64,000 nucleotides of DNA, from positions 89,824-153,823 of the forward strand of contig NZ_JAHEWN010000010.1 in the NCBI RefSeq assembly GCF_018598555.1. Reading direction: 5' to 3'. Source of the stretch: Curtobacterium aurantiacum (lineage in GTDB: Bacteria; Actinomycetota; Actinomycetes; Actinomycetales; Microbacteriaceae). Below the pieces are notes generated by a model that was not told the DNA's origin, made no database searches, and was given only the letters and a program-made list of their open reading frames with translations. Position 1 is the first letter of the stretch; the number at the start of each line of letters is the position of its first letter. The position numbers were made by a program, and so were the translations under genes. Positions 55,914 through 64,000 of the stretch are shown piece by piece.

Positions 55914-57974
55914 TCACCCTCCGAGCCGGGTCGGGTACGCGGTCCGGACCACGAAACCGCCTGGACTGTTCTTGTCCCACAACAACTGCATCCACATCTG
56001 CTTTTCGTCTGTGAAGACCCCATTACTGAACCGCCGTCCGATCACCTGATCGAACGTCGCGGTGATCGTGAAGACCCTGGGTTTGGGCTTGGGCTCCATG
56101 TTCAACCAGTTCGAGATCTCGTCGGCGCGGCTGTCCAGGGTGCGGCCGATCAAACGGTTGAGATCCTCCTCAGGGAGACGGAAAGCACTGTTCCCGGCCG
56201 AAGACAGGTCGTCTCGACCTGCAATCTCGGCGTCGGACTTGACGCCGTCGACGCCGTCGAAGTGCCTGCTCATCGTGTGAGCGCCACGGATGTCTTCGTG
56301 CGCCCTGAGCCCGCCGTTGTCGATGAAGGCCTGCGATAGATGTGAGTTCCTGATCTGGGCCGGCGCGCCGGAACCGTCCAGCATGTTGATCGGCTCACCG
56401 GTTTGCGTGTGCGGAACCACGGGAGCGTCCGTCGGGCTGTCCACGTGCCCGGACGTGCCTGACCGATCGAGGACTTGCGAGTCGGGGTCAGACGACCCGG
56501 ACGAGTGACTCGAATGCGGAGCGTCGCCCCCGCCACCATCCACGTGATCCGCCACCGAGTGCAACCAGTGCGACCCCGGCTCCGGATGCCCCACCTCGAT
56601 GTGCGGCCGCCCGACCCCGACGCCGAACCCGTCCGGCGTCGCCATGGCGTGCTCGACGCTGACCTTCACGGTGGGGATCTTGTCCCCGAGCCCCCGGAGT
56701 GCATCCGCGAACCCGCCACGCCCCCGCGCCAGCAGGTCCGACACCCCCGACAACGCCTTGCCCGGCAGGCTCGACAGCGCATCCCCGACGCGCACGATGG
56801 TGGTACCGGCGGCCGCGACCTTGGAACCGATGAGCGCGAGCTTGCTGCCGTCGGCCCCGAGCACCGCGAGCCGCGAGCCGAGCGCCGCGACCTTCGCGCC
56901 AGCGCCGATCTCGCCCGCGCCGGGGATGAACAGCGTGCCGATGTTGAACGCCGCACCACCGGCGGCGTGTGCGGGGTCGTCCCGCCAGTCCTCCGGCGAC
57001 CCGACGAAGCCCTCGACGAGGGTCTTCTGCTTGTCCGTGATGTTCCGCGCGGTGTCGCCGACGACGTCCGGCAGGACACCCTTCGGCAGCGCCGCGGCGA
57101 TCAGCAGCGGCGGGCTGCCCATCAGGACGATCAGTCCGAGGGACTCCGCGAAGCCCTTCCACGACTGCTTCGCCCAGTCGCCGTCGCCCCACTCGCCGGT
57201 CTGCGAGTTGTAGCCGATCAGTCCGCCGAGTCCCTCGACGGTGTCGGTCAGTGCGTCGTCCATGCCGGAGTTGAACGATTCCGAGCATGACTGGTCGCCA
57301 CGACCGGTGCTCCCCCAGGGCATGGGTTCGTTCGCCTTGACGGCAGCGTTGTATTCGACGGCCTGCACCTGGGGCAGACACATGTCCGTGCGCAATCCGT
57401 TGATCGCGTTGACGCACTCGGCGGAGGCGGCGGAGAGCTTCGTCTCCTGCTCGGCTACCTTGGTGAGCAGCTCGTTGTTCTCGTCGACGTACGGCGTGTA
57501 CTGGTCCCACGGCAGGTGCACGTCGTCGAACTGCTGACCGAAGTTCTCGACGAGCCCGACGATGCCCTGGTTGGCGGGGTGCTCCGGGTCCCACGGGCCG
57601 ACGGTCTTGCCCTTCAGGGCCTTCTCAACGAACGTCTCGGCCTCGGCCTTCAGCTCGACGAGCCGCTTCGCGATGGGCGCGACCGCCGTCGCGTAGTCGC
57701 CGATGAACGTCGACGCCTTCTGCAGGGTCGCGGCGAGTGCGGCGGTGTCGGTCTCGACGCCGTCCATGACCGCGAGCAGTTCGGTGGAGTCTGGCGTGGT
57801 GTAGCTGCTGCCGAGCTTCGCCCAGGCGGTCTTCACTTCGCCGCCGCGCGTCTCGACGTCGGTGGCTGACGTCGAGAACGCCGTTCCGGCGGTCTCGACC
57901 TTCGCCGCGTCGATGTTCGCGCCGGGGATCGCGTCCGGGTCGATCAGGCCGTCGGCGCGGCACTGGCTCGTCAC
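55914..57974 (-). CDS. Polymorphic toxin with C-terminal RNase A-like (CdiA-CT) domain
   Basis: 686 residues from GTG 57974. The N-terminal ~130 residues are helical and WXG100-like (ETRGGEVKTAWAKLGSSYTT), as in proteins sent out by ESX/type VII systems. A Gly/Ala-rich middle (~260-420) may insert in membranes; a Ser/His/Asp-rich linker (~480-530) precedes the toxin. The last ~130 residues match the bacterial RNase A-like CdiA-CT family: HTMSRH (His566), an Arg-rich helix, SSAGNSAFRLPEEDLNRLIG, ISNWLN, and the terminal TAYP motif (~678-681), where His, Arg, Thr and Tyr are the catalytic set. It likely degrades RNA in rival cells. The immunity gene follows directly. Confidence 0.82.
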   Translation of the reverse strand: MTSQCRADGLIDPDAIPGANIDAAKVETAGTAFSTSATDVETRGGEVKTAWAKLGSSYTTPDSTELLAVMDGVETDTAALAATLQKASTFIGDYATAVAPIAKRLVELKAEAETFVEKALKGKTVGPWDPEHPANQGIVGLVENFGQQFDDVHLPWDQYTPYVDENNELLTKVAEQETKLSAASAECVNAINGLRTDMCLPQVQAVEYNAAVKANEPMPWGSTGRGDQSCSESFNSGMDDALTDTVEGLGGLIGYNSQTGEWGDGDWAKQSWKGFAESLGLIVLMGSPPLLIAAALPKGVLPDVVGDTARNITDKQKTLVEGFVGSPEDWRDDPAHAAGGAAFNIGTLFIPGAGEIGAGAKVAALGSRLAVLGADGSKLALIGSKVAAAGTTIVRVGDALSSLPGKALSGVSDLLARGRGGFADALRGLGDKIPTVKVSVEHAMATPDGFGVGVGRPHIEVGHPEPGSHWLHSVADHVDGGGGDAPHSSHSSGSSDPDSQVLDRSGTSGHVDSPTDAPVVPHTQTGEPINMLDGSGAPAQIRNSHLSQAFIDNGGLRAHEDIRGAHTMSRHFDGVDGVKSDAEIAGRDDLSSAGNSAFRLPEEDLNRLIGRTLDSRADEISNWLNMEPKPKPRVFTITATFDQVIGRRFSNGVFTDEKQMWMQLLWDKNSPGGFVVRTAYPTRLGG

Positions 57975-58330
57975 TGGTCACCACCCAGGTCGAAGGCCGA
58001 GAAATCGCCCGTACTGGAGGCACGGATCGCGTTGGTCTGCGCCGTCGCGGCCATCTCCTCGTCACCGTGGTAGTAGGCGAGGGTCGCGGTGGCAGCGCCG
58101 GCCATACCGGCGGTGATGTGGTTGCCCACGCGGGTCAGGAGGGCCGAGTGACTCTCGATGAGCGCCGCGACGGCGCCCGCGACCGCCTGGTCGTCGCCGA
58201 CCGCGGTCGTGAGCGCCGCGTGCGCGTCGGCGAGGCCGTCGAAAGCGGTCGAGAGGTTCGTCGCCGCGGTCTCGGTGTCGGTGAGCGACGTCTGCACGCC
58301 CGCGGGCTCGATCTGCCAGCCGTTCCCCAT
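57971..58330 (-). CDS. WXG100/DUF6507-like secretion-associated protein
   Basis: 119 residues from ATG 58330, overlapping the toxin start (GTGA). It is an all-helical protein starting NGWQIEPAGVQTSLTDTETA with GNHITAGMAGAATATLAYYH near the end and a YHGDEEMA motif, a layout seen in small ESX-associated partners (DUF6507-type). It likely travels with, or helps export of, the toxin. The assignment is from general layout and context. Confidence 0.6.
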   Translation of the reverse strand: MGNGWQIEPAGVQTSLTDTETAATNLSTAFDGLADAHAALTTAVGDDQAVAGAVAALIESHSALLTRVGNHITAGMAGAATATLAYYHGDEEMAATAQTNAIRASSTGDFSAFDLGGDQ

Positions 58331-58375
58331 GGCTCCCCCTGGTCGTCGTCCCGCTCGGTCAGAGCGATCGCGTGG

Positions 58376-58732
58376 TCACTGCACGGCTCGGGACGCAGCC
58401 GTTCCCCCGGCGGCGTCCGCGATGCTGTGCACGATCCGCTCGGCCGTCCCCCGGAACGGGGGTTGCGCGGCCGTGTGGATCTCGGTCCACCATAGCCGAT
58501 CACCCGGCACCGACAAGGGTCCGGCGAGCAGCCGCTCTGCGTCGGTGACGCTGTCGAGCCGGCGGGACTGGAGGAGCGTGAGGAGCACCACCCCGTCGTC
58601 CGACACGAGCTGCAGCGCATCGCCCGCCCAGAGCTGACGGATGCCGATCGCCGGGTCGACCGCGGCCGCTCCGGTCAGCACGGCAGCGGCGTCCACGTGG
58701 TCTGCGCTGAGGATCGTCCACTCGGCGGTCAT
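58376..58732 (-). CDS. Hypothetical protein of the toxin operon, 118 aa
   Basis: 118 residues from ATG 58732, overlapping the upstream DUF6177-like gene by ATGA. It is a small alpha/beta protein (MTAEWTILSADHVDAAAVLT, GIRQLWAGDALQLVSDDGVV). No family is recognised. Tight coupling to the neighbours suggests a role in toxin secretion or storage. Confidence 0.55.
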   Translation of the reverse strand: MTAEWTILSADHVDAAAVLTGAAAVDPAIGIRQLWAGDALQLVSDDGVVLLTLLQSRRLDSVTDAERLLAGPLSVPGDRLWWTEIHTAAQPPFRGTAERIVHSIADAAGGTAASRAVQ

Positions 58733-59847
58733 CGGTCCGCCCCGGATCCCAGCAGCTCGACGGCACGGGGGCCGAGCGCGGTGCCGAGCTCGGCCAGCCG
58801 CCGCCAGCGGGCCTCCACCTCGGCACCCCCGGTCAGATATGCCGGCGGCGAGAAGTCGAGCAGCAGCGACGGCACGCGCGGCGGCCCGACCGGCGTGGCC
58901 CCCACCGGCAAGGAACCGGCGTCGACGCCGAGGTCCCGCACGGCGGCGGCGCCCACGACCGCTCCGAGGGGGACGGGCATCCCGCGCTGCCGGGCGGCGA
59001 GGGTCGCGTCTGCGTGCCCTGCCGACCGCCACGCCGTTGCGAGCAGCACCCGCTGCCGGCGCGCGAGGTCGGCCAGGACGTCGACGACCGGACCGTCCAC
59101 CGGCGGCGACTCGTTCCCGGGGACCGGCACCGTGCCTCTCCCCACCGGCACGGCCGGCCCGCCGCTGGCGCGTCGCCCCGGAACCGGCGGCGTGGGCCCT
59201 GGCCGTGGCAGTGCCAACCGTGTCTCCTCCGTGACGCCGGTGGCGGACCGCTCGATCCGGAGCTGCACCGCGGCGAACCCACCGTCGACCGGGGTGACGG
59301 CGACGAGCCGGGTCGGTCGGGGCGCGCGCCCACGGGCGAAGTCCGTGACGGCACCGACGCTCCACGCGAGCGTGGCCGGCTCGACCGTGCCCCAGGCGGT
59401 GGGCGCACTGCCGGCGAGTCCCTCGAGCAGGAGCTCAGCGGTGCGGCCGATGCCGGCCTGCTCCGTGGCGGGGTGGTGGACGGACACGATCAGCTCGACC
59501 CAGGGGACCTCGTCGGGGCCGAGCCGGGTGGTGCGCTCGGAGGCCTGCGGGGCGAGCATCGCGGTCGCGACGTCGTCGACGACCTCGGTGGAGCCGGCGG
59601 CGCGGTAGCGGTCGCCCTCGCGGACGACCCACGCGCTGCTCGTGCGCCGGAGCATCGCGAGCATCGCCGGGGTGACGCGGCTGGTGGGCGGTGTGAGCAG
59701 CACGAACGCGAGGTCGGCGGCCCGTGTCTCGAGCACGAGCCCCATCCGGGCGGAGGACAGCGACACGATCGCGGCGTCGGTCTCGGAGACGACGAAGCCG
59801 GGCCCGACCGCGTCGACGAGCGGGTGCGCGAGGGTGACGTCGTCCAC
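58729..59847 (-). CDS. DUF6177-like protein, first gene of the toxin operon
   Basis: 372 residues from GTG 59847. It resembles DUF6177 proteins that accompany ESX-type toxin loci in actinobacteria: an N-terminal alpha/beta domain (VSETDAAIVSLSSARMGLVL, ADLAFVLLTPPTSRVTPAML), a central region (VPWVELIVSVHHPATEQAGI) and a C-terminal helical part (AEVEARWRRLAELGTALGPR). There is no signal peptide. Domain number is from memory and should be checked. Confidence 0.6.
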   Translation of the reverse strand: MDDVTLAHPLVDAVGPGFVVSETDAAIVSLSSARMGLVLETRAADLAFVLLTPPTSRVTPAMLAMLRRTSSAWVVREGDRYRAAGSTEVVDDVATAMLAPQASERTTRLGPDEVPWVELIVSVHHPATEQAGIGRTAELLLEGLAGSAPTAWGTVEPATLAWSVGAVTDFARGRAPRPTRLVAVTPVDGGFAAVQLRIERSATGVTEETRLALPRPGPTPPVPGRRASGGPAVPVGRGTVPVPGNESPPVDGPVVDVLADLARRQRVLLATAWRSAGHADATLAARQRGMPVPLGAVVGAAAVRDLGVDAGSLPVGATPVGPPRVPSLLLDFSPPAYLTGGAEVEARWRRLAELGTALGPRAVELLGSGADR

Positions 59848-59881
59848 GCCGGAACCCTACCGGCCGGGGGCGGTCCCGCAA

Positions 59882-59927
59882 ACGACGACGGGCCCCGCGC
59901 TGCTGTGTGCGCGGGGCCCGTCGTCGT
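59882..59927. terminator. Strong terminator after amtB
   Basis: ACGACGACGGGCCCCGCGC (59882-59900) and GCGCGGGGCCCGTCGTCGT (59909-59927): a 19-bp perfect stem with an 8-base loop, 18 bp past the amtB stop on the minus strand. Confidence 0.8.
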
Positions 59928-59944
59928 GCGGTGGTGGAGCGTGT

Positions 59945-61219
59945 CTAGCGGACGTTGACCGGGCTGTCGTCGCTCTGGTCGTAGAGGACGTAGCCCTCCT
60001 CGCCGTGGACGGCGGTGTCGATGCCGGCGACCTCGTCCTCGGTCTTGACGCGGAAGCCGATCGTCTTCTCGATCGCGAACCCGATGACCAGGGCGAGCAC
60101 GAACGAGTAGGCGCCGACGGCCAGGGCCGCTGCGGCCTGCTTGCCGAGCTGCTCGAACGAGCCGGAGTAGATCAGACCGGTGTCGTTGGCGAAGAAGCCG
60201 AGGAACAGGGTGCCGAAGATGCCGCCGACCAGGTGCACGCCGACCACGTCGAGCGAGTCGTCGAGGCCCAGGCGGTACTTCCAGTCGATGGCGAAGCAGC
60301 AGACGACGCCGGCGAGGAAGCCGAGCACGAGGCCCCAGCCCGGGGTCAGCGCGGCGCAGGCCGGGGTGATGGCGACGAGGCCGCTGACGGCGCCCGATGC
60401 GGCACCGACGGACGTGGCCTTGCCGTCCTTGAGCTTCTCGATGAGCAGCCAGCCGAGGATGGCGGCGGCCGGGGCGGCGAGGGTGTTCACCCAGGCGATG
60501 GCGGCGATGCCGTCAGCGGCGCCCTCGGAACCGGCATTGAAGCCGAACCAGCCGAACCACAGGATGGCGGCACCGAGCAGGACGAAGGGCGGGTTGTGCG
60601 GCTTGTGCGCACCCTTGGCGAAGCCGACGCGCTTGCCGAGCACGATCGCCAGGGCGAGACCCGCCGCACCGGCGTTGATGTGCACCGCGGTGCCACCGGC
60701 GAAGTCGATGACGCCCCACGTGGCCGCCCAGCCCGAGGTCAGGTTGAAGACCCACGAGGCGACGGGGAAGTAGACGACCGTGACCCAGACACCGGCGAAG
60801 ATCATCCACGCGCCGAACTTGGCGCGGTCGGCGATGGCGCCCGAGATGAGCGCGACGGTGATGATCGCGAACGTCGCCTGGAACCCGACGAAGGCCATCG
60901 ACGGGTACGCCGCCTGGATGTCCGACGACTTGGCCTCCTCGAAGGCCTGGCCGAGGCCGATCTGGTTCCAGTCGATGCTGAAGAACCCGACCACACCGGA
61001 GACCGCCGTGCCGTCGCCGTGGTTGGCGAAGGCGATCGCGTAGCCGTAGAGCACCCAGAGGACGCTCACGAGCGCGATCGCGCCGAACGACATCATCATC
61101 ATGGAGATGACGGACTTGGCCTTCACCAAGCCGCCGTAGAAGAAGGCCAGGCCGGGTGTCATGAACAACACCAGCGCAGCCATCACCAACACGAACGTCG
61201 TGTTGCCCTGATCAAGCAT
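59945..61219 (-). CDS. amtB: Ammonium transporter AmtB
   Basis: 424 residues from ATG 61219 with GAGAGGTGAG upstream. Eleven helices with the Amt signature blocks (FMTPGLAFFYGGLVKAKSVI, DFAGGTAVHINAGAAGLALA, ~155-175) and the pore twin-His region (VHINAG and VHLVGG). It imports ammonium. The leader contains a GlnR-type operator. No glnK follows; downstream is a terminator. Confidence 0.95.
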   Translation of the reverse strand: MLDQGNTTFVLVMAALVLFMTPGLAFFYGGLVKAKSVISMMMMSFGAIALVSVLWVLYGYAIAFANHGDGTAVSGVVGFFSIDWNQIGLGQAFEEAKSSDIQAAYPSMAFVGFQATFAIITVALISGAIADRAKFGAWMIFAGVWVTVVYFPVASWVFNLTSGWAATWGVIDFAGGTAVHINAGAAGLALAIVLGKRVGFAKGAHKPHNPPFVLLGAAILWFGWFGFNAGSEGAADGIAAIAWVNTLAAPAAAILGWLLIEKLKDGKATSVGAASGAVSGLVAITPACAALTPGWGLVLGFLAGVVCCFAIDWKYRLGLDDSLDVVGVHLVGGIFGTLFLGFFANDTGLIYSGSFEQLGKQAAAALAVGAYSFVLALVIGFAIEKTIGFRVKTEDEVAGIDTAVHGEEGYVLYDQSDDSPVNVR

Positions 61220-61428
61220 CTGCTCACCTCTCGATTGCACGAGCGGCTCTTGGACCGCCTCGGGTGCCACCGAGTCTGGCGACGCGAGGTTTCACGAGGG
61301 AGCACGAACTGTTTCGCGGATGTAACGCGACCACGCCGTTTGTAAACGTCGTGTTTCCGTCGGCCCGATGCCCCCTGCGCAGGGGGCAGGAGACCGCCGT
61401 GGACAGATCGGTCCGCGGTCGGTACGCG
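61220..61428 (-). promoter_or_regulatory. amtB control region with a GlnR-type box
   Basis: At 61289-61326 the minus strand reads GTTAC-n6-GAAAC-n6-TGCTC-n6-GAAAC. The actinobacterial GlnR consensus is gTnAC-n6-GaAAC-n6-GtnAC-n6-GAAAC, so three of four half-sites and all spacings match. A further GAAAC and TTTAC pair lies just upstream. amtB is a classical GlnR target in actinobacteria. Confidence 0.65.
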
Positions 61429-62466
61429 TCAGGCGCGGGTGAGCGCCACGACGCGGGACGCCGCACGCAGGTACTTCTTGCGGTAGCCGCCTTCGAGCAT
61501 GACGTCGGGGTACACCTGGTCGAGCGGGGTGCCCGACGCGACGATGCGCACCTGCGCGTCGTAGAGCCGGTCCACCAGGGCGACCCAGCGCAGCGCGTCG
61601 GTCTGGTCGGTGAACGCCCGGACGTCGGTGAGCCCGACGGCGTCGAGGTCCTCGACCAGGGCGACGTACTTCGACGGGTGCACGGAGCCCAGGTGGGCGA
61701 CCACCGCGCCGAAGTCATCGAGCGTCACGGTGCCGGACGGCAGTGCGGCGGGCACGTCGGACACCACCTGTGCCGACTCGTCCACCGCTCGCCGTCGGTA
61801 GTCGAGGCCGTCGATCCGCATCGTGTCGAAGCGGTCCGACATCGCCTGGATCTCGCGCAGGAAGTCCTGGGCGGCGAAGCGTCCCTCGCCGAGCGCCCCG
61901 GGCGGGGTGTTCGAGGTCGCGGCGAAGCGGGTCCCGGTCTCGGTCAGTTCCTTGATGAGCCGCGTCATCACCATCGTGTCGCCCGGGTCGTCGAGCTCGA
62001 ACTCGTCGATGCACACCAGCGCGGTCCCCCGCAGCAGGTCGACCGTCCCCTGGAACCCCAGGGCGCCCACGAGCGCGGTGTACTCGATGAAGGTGCCGAA
62101 CGTCTTCCGCCCGGTGGCCGCGTGGTAGGCGGCCGCGAGCAGGTGGGTCTTGCCGACACCGAACCCGCCGTCCAGGTACACGCCGGACTTCGCCGCGGGC
62201 TCCGCCGACTGCTTCTTGCGCCCGAACAGCCCGCGCCGCGGGGCCTCCGCCGGACCGGCGGCCACGAACGCGGCGACGGCGTCGCGGACCGAGGCCTGCG
62301 AGTCGTAGTCGGGGTCCGGCCGGTACGAGTCGAACGACGCGTCCGTGAACTGGGGCGGCGGCACGAGCGCCGCGGCCATCTGCTGCGGGGTCACCCGGGG
62401 ATCACGGTCGACGAGGTGAGCGGGCAATCGGGGAACCCTTCCGGGAAGCATGTCGTGGGGTGTCAC
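61429..62466 (-). CDS. zapE: Cell division ATPase ZapE
   Basis: 345 residues from GTG 62466 (ATG at codon 6 is possible). AFG1/ZapE-family P-loop ATPase: Walker A GGFGVGKT (100-107), Walker [12 protein letters not shown], sensor block [10 protein letters not shown]. ZapE acts at the Z ring under stress in Gram-negatives; the role in actinobacteria is less clear. It diverges from the rhodanese gene. Confidence 0.88.
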   Translation of the reverse strand: MTPHDMLPGRVPRLPAHLVDRDPRVTPQQMAAALVPPPQFTDASFDSYRPDPDYDSQASVRDAVAAFVAAGPAEAPRRGLFGRKKQSAEPAAKSGVYLDGGFGVGKTHLLAAAYHAATGRKTFGTFIEYTALVGALGFQGTVDLLRGTALVCIDEFELDDPGDTMVMTRLIKELTETGTRFAATSNTPPGALGEGRFAAQDFLREIQAMSDRFDTMRIDGLDYRRRAVDESAQVVSDVPAALPSGTVTLDDFGAVVAHLGSVHPSKYVALVEDLDAVGLTDVRAFTDQTDALRWVALVDRLYDAQVRIVASGTPLDQVYPDVMLEGGYRKKYLRAASRVVALTRA

Positions 62467-62590
62467 GTTGCGTCAGGGGCACGGTACGTCCGCGTACCGT
62501 TGCCCACAGGCACCGACGCCCGATCCTAGTCCGGCGCCAGCAGCACGCTCCCCAGCACCACGCTCCCCCGCACCCCTGGAGGTACCCCCG

Positions 62591-63502
62591 ATGACCGCAC
62601 CGGTCGACCCGTCCGAGAAGTTCGCCGCCTACGCGCACCCGGAGCGCCTCGTGTCCACCGAGTGGCTGCAGGAGCAACTCGACGCCGGGGCCGGCGCGCC
62701 CGACCTGGTGGTCGTCGAGTCCGACGAGGACGTCCTGCTCTACGAAACGGGACACATCCCCGGTGCCGTGAAGATCGACTGGCACACCGACCTCAACGAC
62801 CCGGTGCAGCGCGACTACATCGACGGCGCCGCGTTCGCCGAGCTCCTCGGCGGCAAGGGCATCGGCCGCGGCACCACCGTCGTCATCTACGGCGACAAGA
62901 ACAACTGGTGGGCGGCGTACGCCCTCTGGGTGTTCACCCTGTTCGGCCACGAGGACGTCCGCCTGCTCGACGGCGGTCGCGGCAAGTGGGTCGCCGAGGA
63001 CCGCGCCCTGACCACCGACGAGACCCCGGTCACGCCGGTCGAGTACCCCGTCGTCGAGCGCCACGACGAGCCCGTCCGCGCCTTCAAGGACGACGTGCTC
63101 GCGCACCTCGGCAAGCCGCTCATCGACGTCCGCAGCGCCCCGGAGTACAGCGGGGAGCGCACGACGGCGCCCGACTACCCGGAAGAGGGTGCGCTCCGCG
63201 GCGGCCACGTCCCGACCGCCGTGAACATCCCCTGGGCGACGGCCGCAGCCCCCGACGGCACCTTCAAGACGCGCGACCAGCTCGACGCGATCTACCGTGA
63301 CGGCGCCGGGATCGGTGACGCCGACGAGGTCATCGCCTACTGCCGCATCGGTGAGCGCTCGAGCCACACCTGGTTCGTCCTGCAGCACCTTCTCGGCTAC
63401 GACAACGTCCGCAACTACGACGGCTCGTGGACCGAGTGGGGCAGCGCCGTCCGCGTCCCCATCGTGCAGGGATCCGAGCCGGGTACTGTTCCGAACCGAT
63501 GA
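62591..63502 (+). CDS. Tandem-rhodanese thiosulfate/3-mercaptopyruvate sulfurtransferase
   Basis: 303 residues from ATG 62591 with GGAGGT upstream. Two rhodanese domains: an N-terminal inactive one ([20 protein letters not shown], ~43-62) and a C-terminal one with catalytic Cys251 in the loop CRIGERS. It moves sulfane sulfur, and the overlapping sufE gene suggests a link to Fe-S cluster supply. The stop overlaps sufE by ATGA. Confidence 0.92.
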   Translation: MTAPVDPSEKFAAYAHPERLVSTEWLQEQLDAGAGAPDLVVVESDEDVLLYETGHIPGAVKIDWHTDLNDPVQRDYIDGAAFAELLGGKGIGRGTTVVIYGDKNNWWAAYALWVFTLFGHEDVRLLDGGRGKWVAEDRALTTDETPVTPVEYPVVERHDEPVRAFKDDVLAHLGKPLIDVRSAPEYSGERTTAPDYPEEGALRGGHVPTAVNIPWATAAAPDGTFKTRDQLDAIYRDGAGIGDADEVIAYCRIGERSSHTWFVLQHLLGYDNVRNYDGSWTEWGSAVRVPIVQGSEPGTVPNR

Positions 63503-63957
63503 ACGCCAGCACCGACGCACCACTCCCCGCCACCCTCGCCGAGATCCGCGACGACTTCCTCGCCCTGGGGCAGAAGGACCGCCTGCAGCTCCTGCTCGAG
63601 TTCTCGAACGAGTTGCCCGCGCTGCCCGAACGCCTGCAGGGGCACGAGGACGAGCTCGAACGCGTCGAGGAGTGCCAGTCCCCCGTCTTCATCACCGTGA
63701 CGGTGGGCGAGGACGGCGACGCCCCGGACGTCGTCCGGATGCACGCCACTGCCCCGCGCGAGGCGCCGACGACGCGCGGCTTCGCCTCGATCCTGGCGCA
63801 GGGGCTGTCCGGCCTGACGGTCGAGCAGGTCCTCGCCGTCCCGACGGACTACCCGCTGACCATCGGGCTGTCCGAAGCGGTCAGCCCGCTGCGGATCCGC
63901 GGCATGGTGGGCATGCTCGGACGCGTCCAGCGGCAGGTGCAGGCGGCGGTCGCGTAG
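63499..63957 (+). CDS. sufE: SufE-family sulfur acceptor protein
   Basis: 152 residues from ATG 63499. The SufE fold with sulfur-accepting Cys59 (VEECQSPVF) and the conserved [35 protein letters not shown] C-terminus is present. SufE takes persulfide from SufS and passes it to the SUF scaffold; here it is coupled to a rhodanese. Co-translation with the sulfurtransferase is likely. Confidence 0.92.
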   Translation: MNASTDAPLPATLAEIRDDFLALGQKDRLQLLLEFSNELPALPERLQGHEDELERVEECQSPVFITVTVGEDGDAPDVVRMHATAPREAPTTRGFASILAQGLSGLTVEQVLAVPTDYPLTIGLSEAVSPLRIRGMVGMLGRVQRQVQAAVA

Positions 63958-63986
63958 ACGCGACCGACTGACGGACAGGAGGCGCG

Positions 63987-64000
63987 GTGCCAGCTGGCAC
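63987..64000 (+). CDS. Start of next gene, cut by window end
   Basis: GTG at 63987 is preceded by ACAGGAGG (63975-63982) at a suitable spacing and opens a frame reading V-P-A-G. Only four codons are in the window, so no product can be given. It is 29 bp after sufE on the same strand. Confidence 0.35.

Noticed and set aside
63330..63749. Minus-strand frames opposite the rhodanese and sufE genes
   Set aside because: Antisense shadows; the plus-strand genes have catalytic Cys motifs and ATGA coupling.
1..64000. tRNA, rRNA, riboswitch or replication origin
   Set aside because: Intergenic gaps were read for tRNA-like cloverleafs, rRNA motifs, known riboswitch cores and DnaA-box clusters; none was convincing.

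Overview
The window is high-GC (roughly 70%) actinobacterial DNA. Gene content, short leaders, GTG starts and best-remembered homologues point to a motile member of the Microbacteriaceae, most like Curtobacterium; this is inference from protein recognition, not a database match. The core of the window is a near-complete flagellar locus on the minus strand, with a short divergent plus-strand wing.

Layout. 1-578: C-terminal end of an SMC-like ATPase that looks like JetC of a Wadjet anti-plasmid system, followed by two 116-bp hairpin elements. 987-5233: small genes, a POT-family peptide symporter and an acyl-CoA oxidase. 5302-15993 (minus): flagellar operon flbD-motA-motB-fliM-fliN-fliO-fliP-fliQ-fliR-flhB-flhA-flhF-like-csrA. 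16122-29558: a 13.5-kb block of non-flagellar genes that splits the flagellar locus: a DUF4397 surface protein, sortase, sigma factor and anti-sigma factor; a MurA-like enzyme with an N-terminal HTH; a TerC/DUF475 protein; a Na+/H+ antiporter; a Cys-rich pentapeptide protein; a cupin; a metal-homeostasis group (His-rich protein, zinc-type ArsR, CDF exporter, CmtR); and a phosphoribosyltransferase. 29703-44486 (minus): flgE, flgD, fliK, an NlpC/P60 hydrolase, fliJ, fliI, fliH, fliG, fliF, fliE, flgC, flgB, then fliT-like, fliS, fliD, fliC and sigma-28. 44930-48090 (plus): flgN, flgK, flgL, fliW. 48364-53599: mixed chromosomal genes. 53706-59847 (minus): a polymorphic toxin locus with an RNase A-like CdiA-CT toxin and immunity genes of lower GC. 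59945-64000: amtB, zapE, a rhodanese and sufE.

How it fits together. fliA encodes a flagellar sigma factor, and I find promoter-like sequences (TAAC or TTAC, 11-12 nt, then NYCGA(T/G)AG) upstream of flbD, fliC, flgB and flgN. The RNA just downstream of each can fold a short hairpin with GGA in its loop, the classic CsrA target. csrA closes the long operon and fliW closes the flgNKL operon, so the window encodes the sigma factor, a post-transcriptional repressor, its likely antagonist and the candidate target sites. Rod genes flgF/flgG, fliL, flgM and flhG were not seen here.

Other structure. Palindromes (GTCGTACGAC) at exactly 73-bp spacing fill the two intergenic gaps at the flagellar operon ends. 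A 13-mer (GCCTGGAGGCGCG) recurs six times, in several reading frames. One immunity-like gene is broken by a single extra G.
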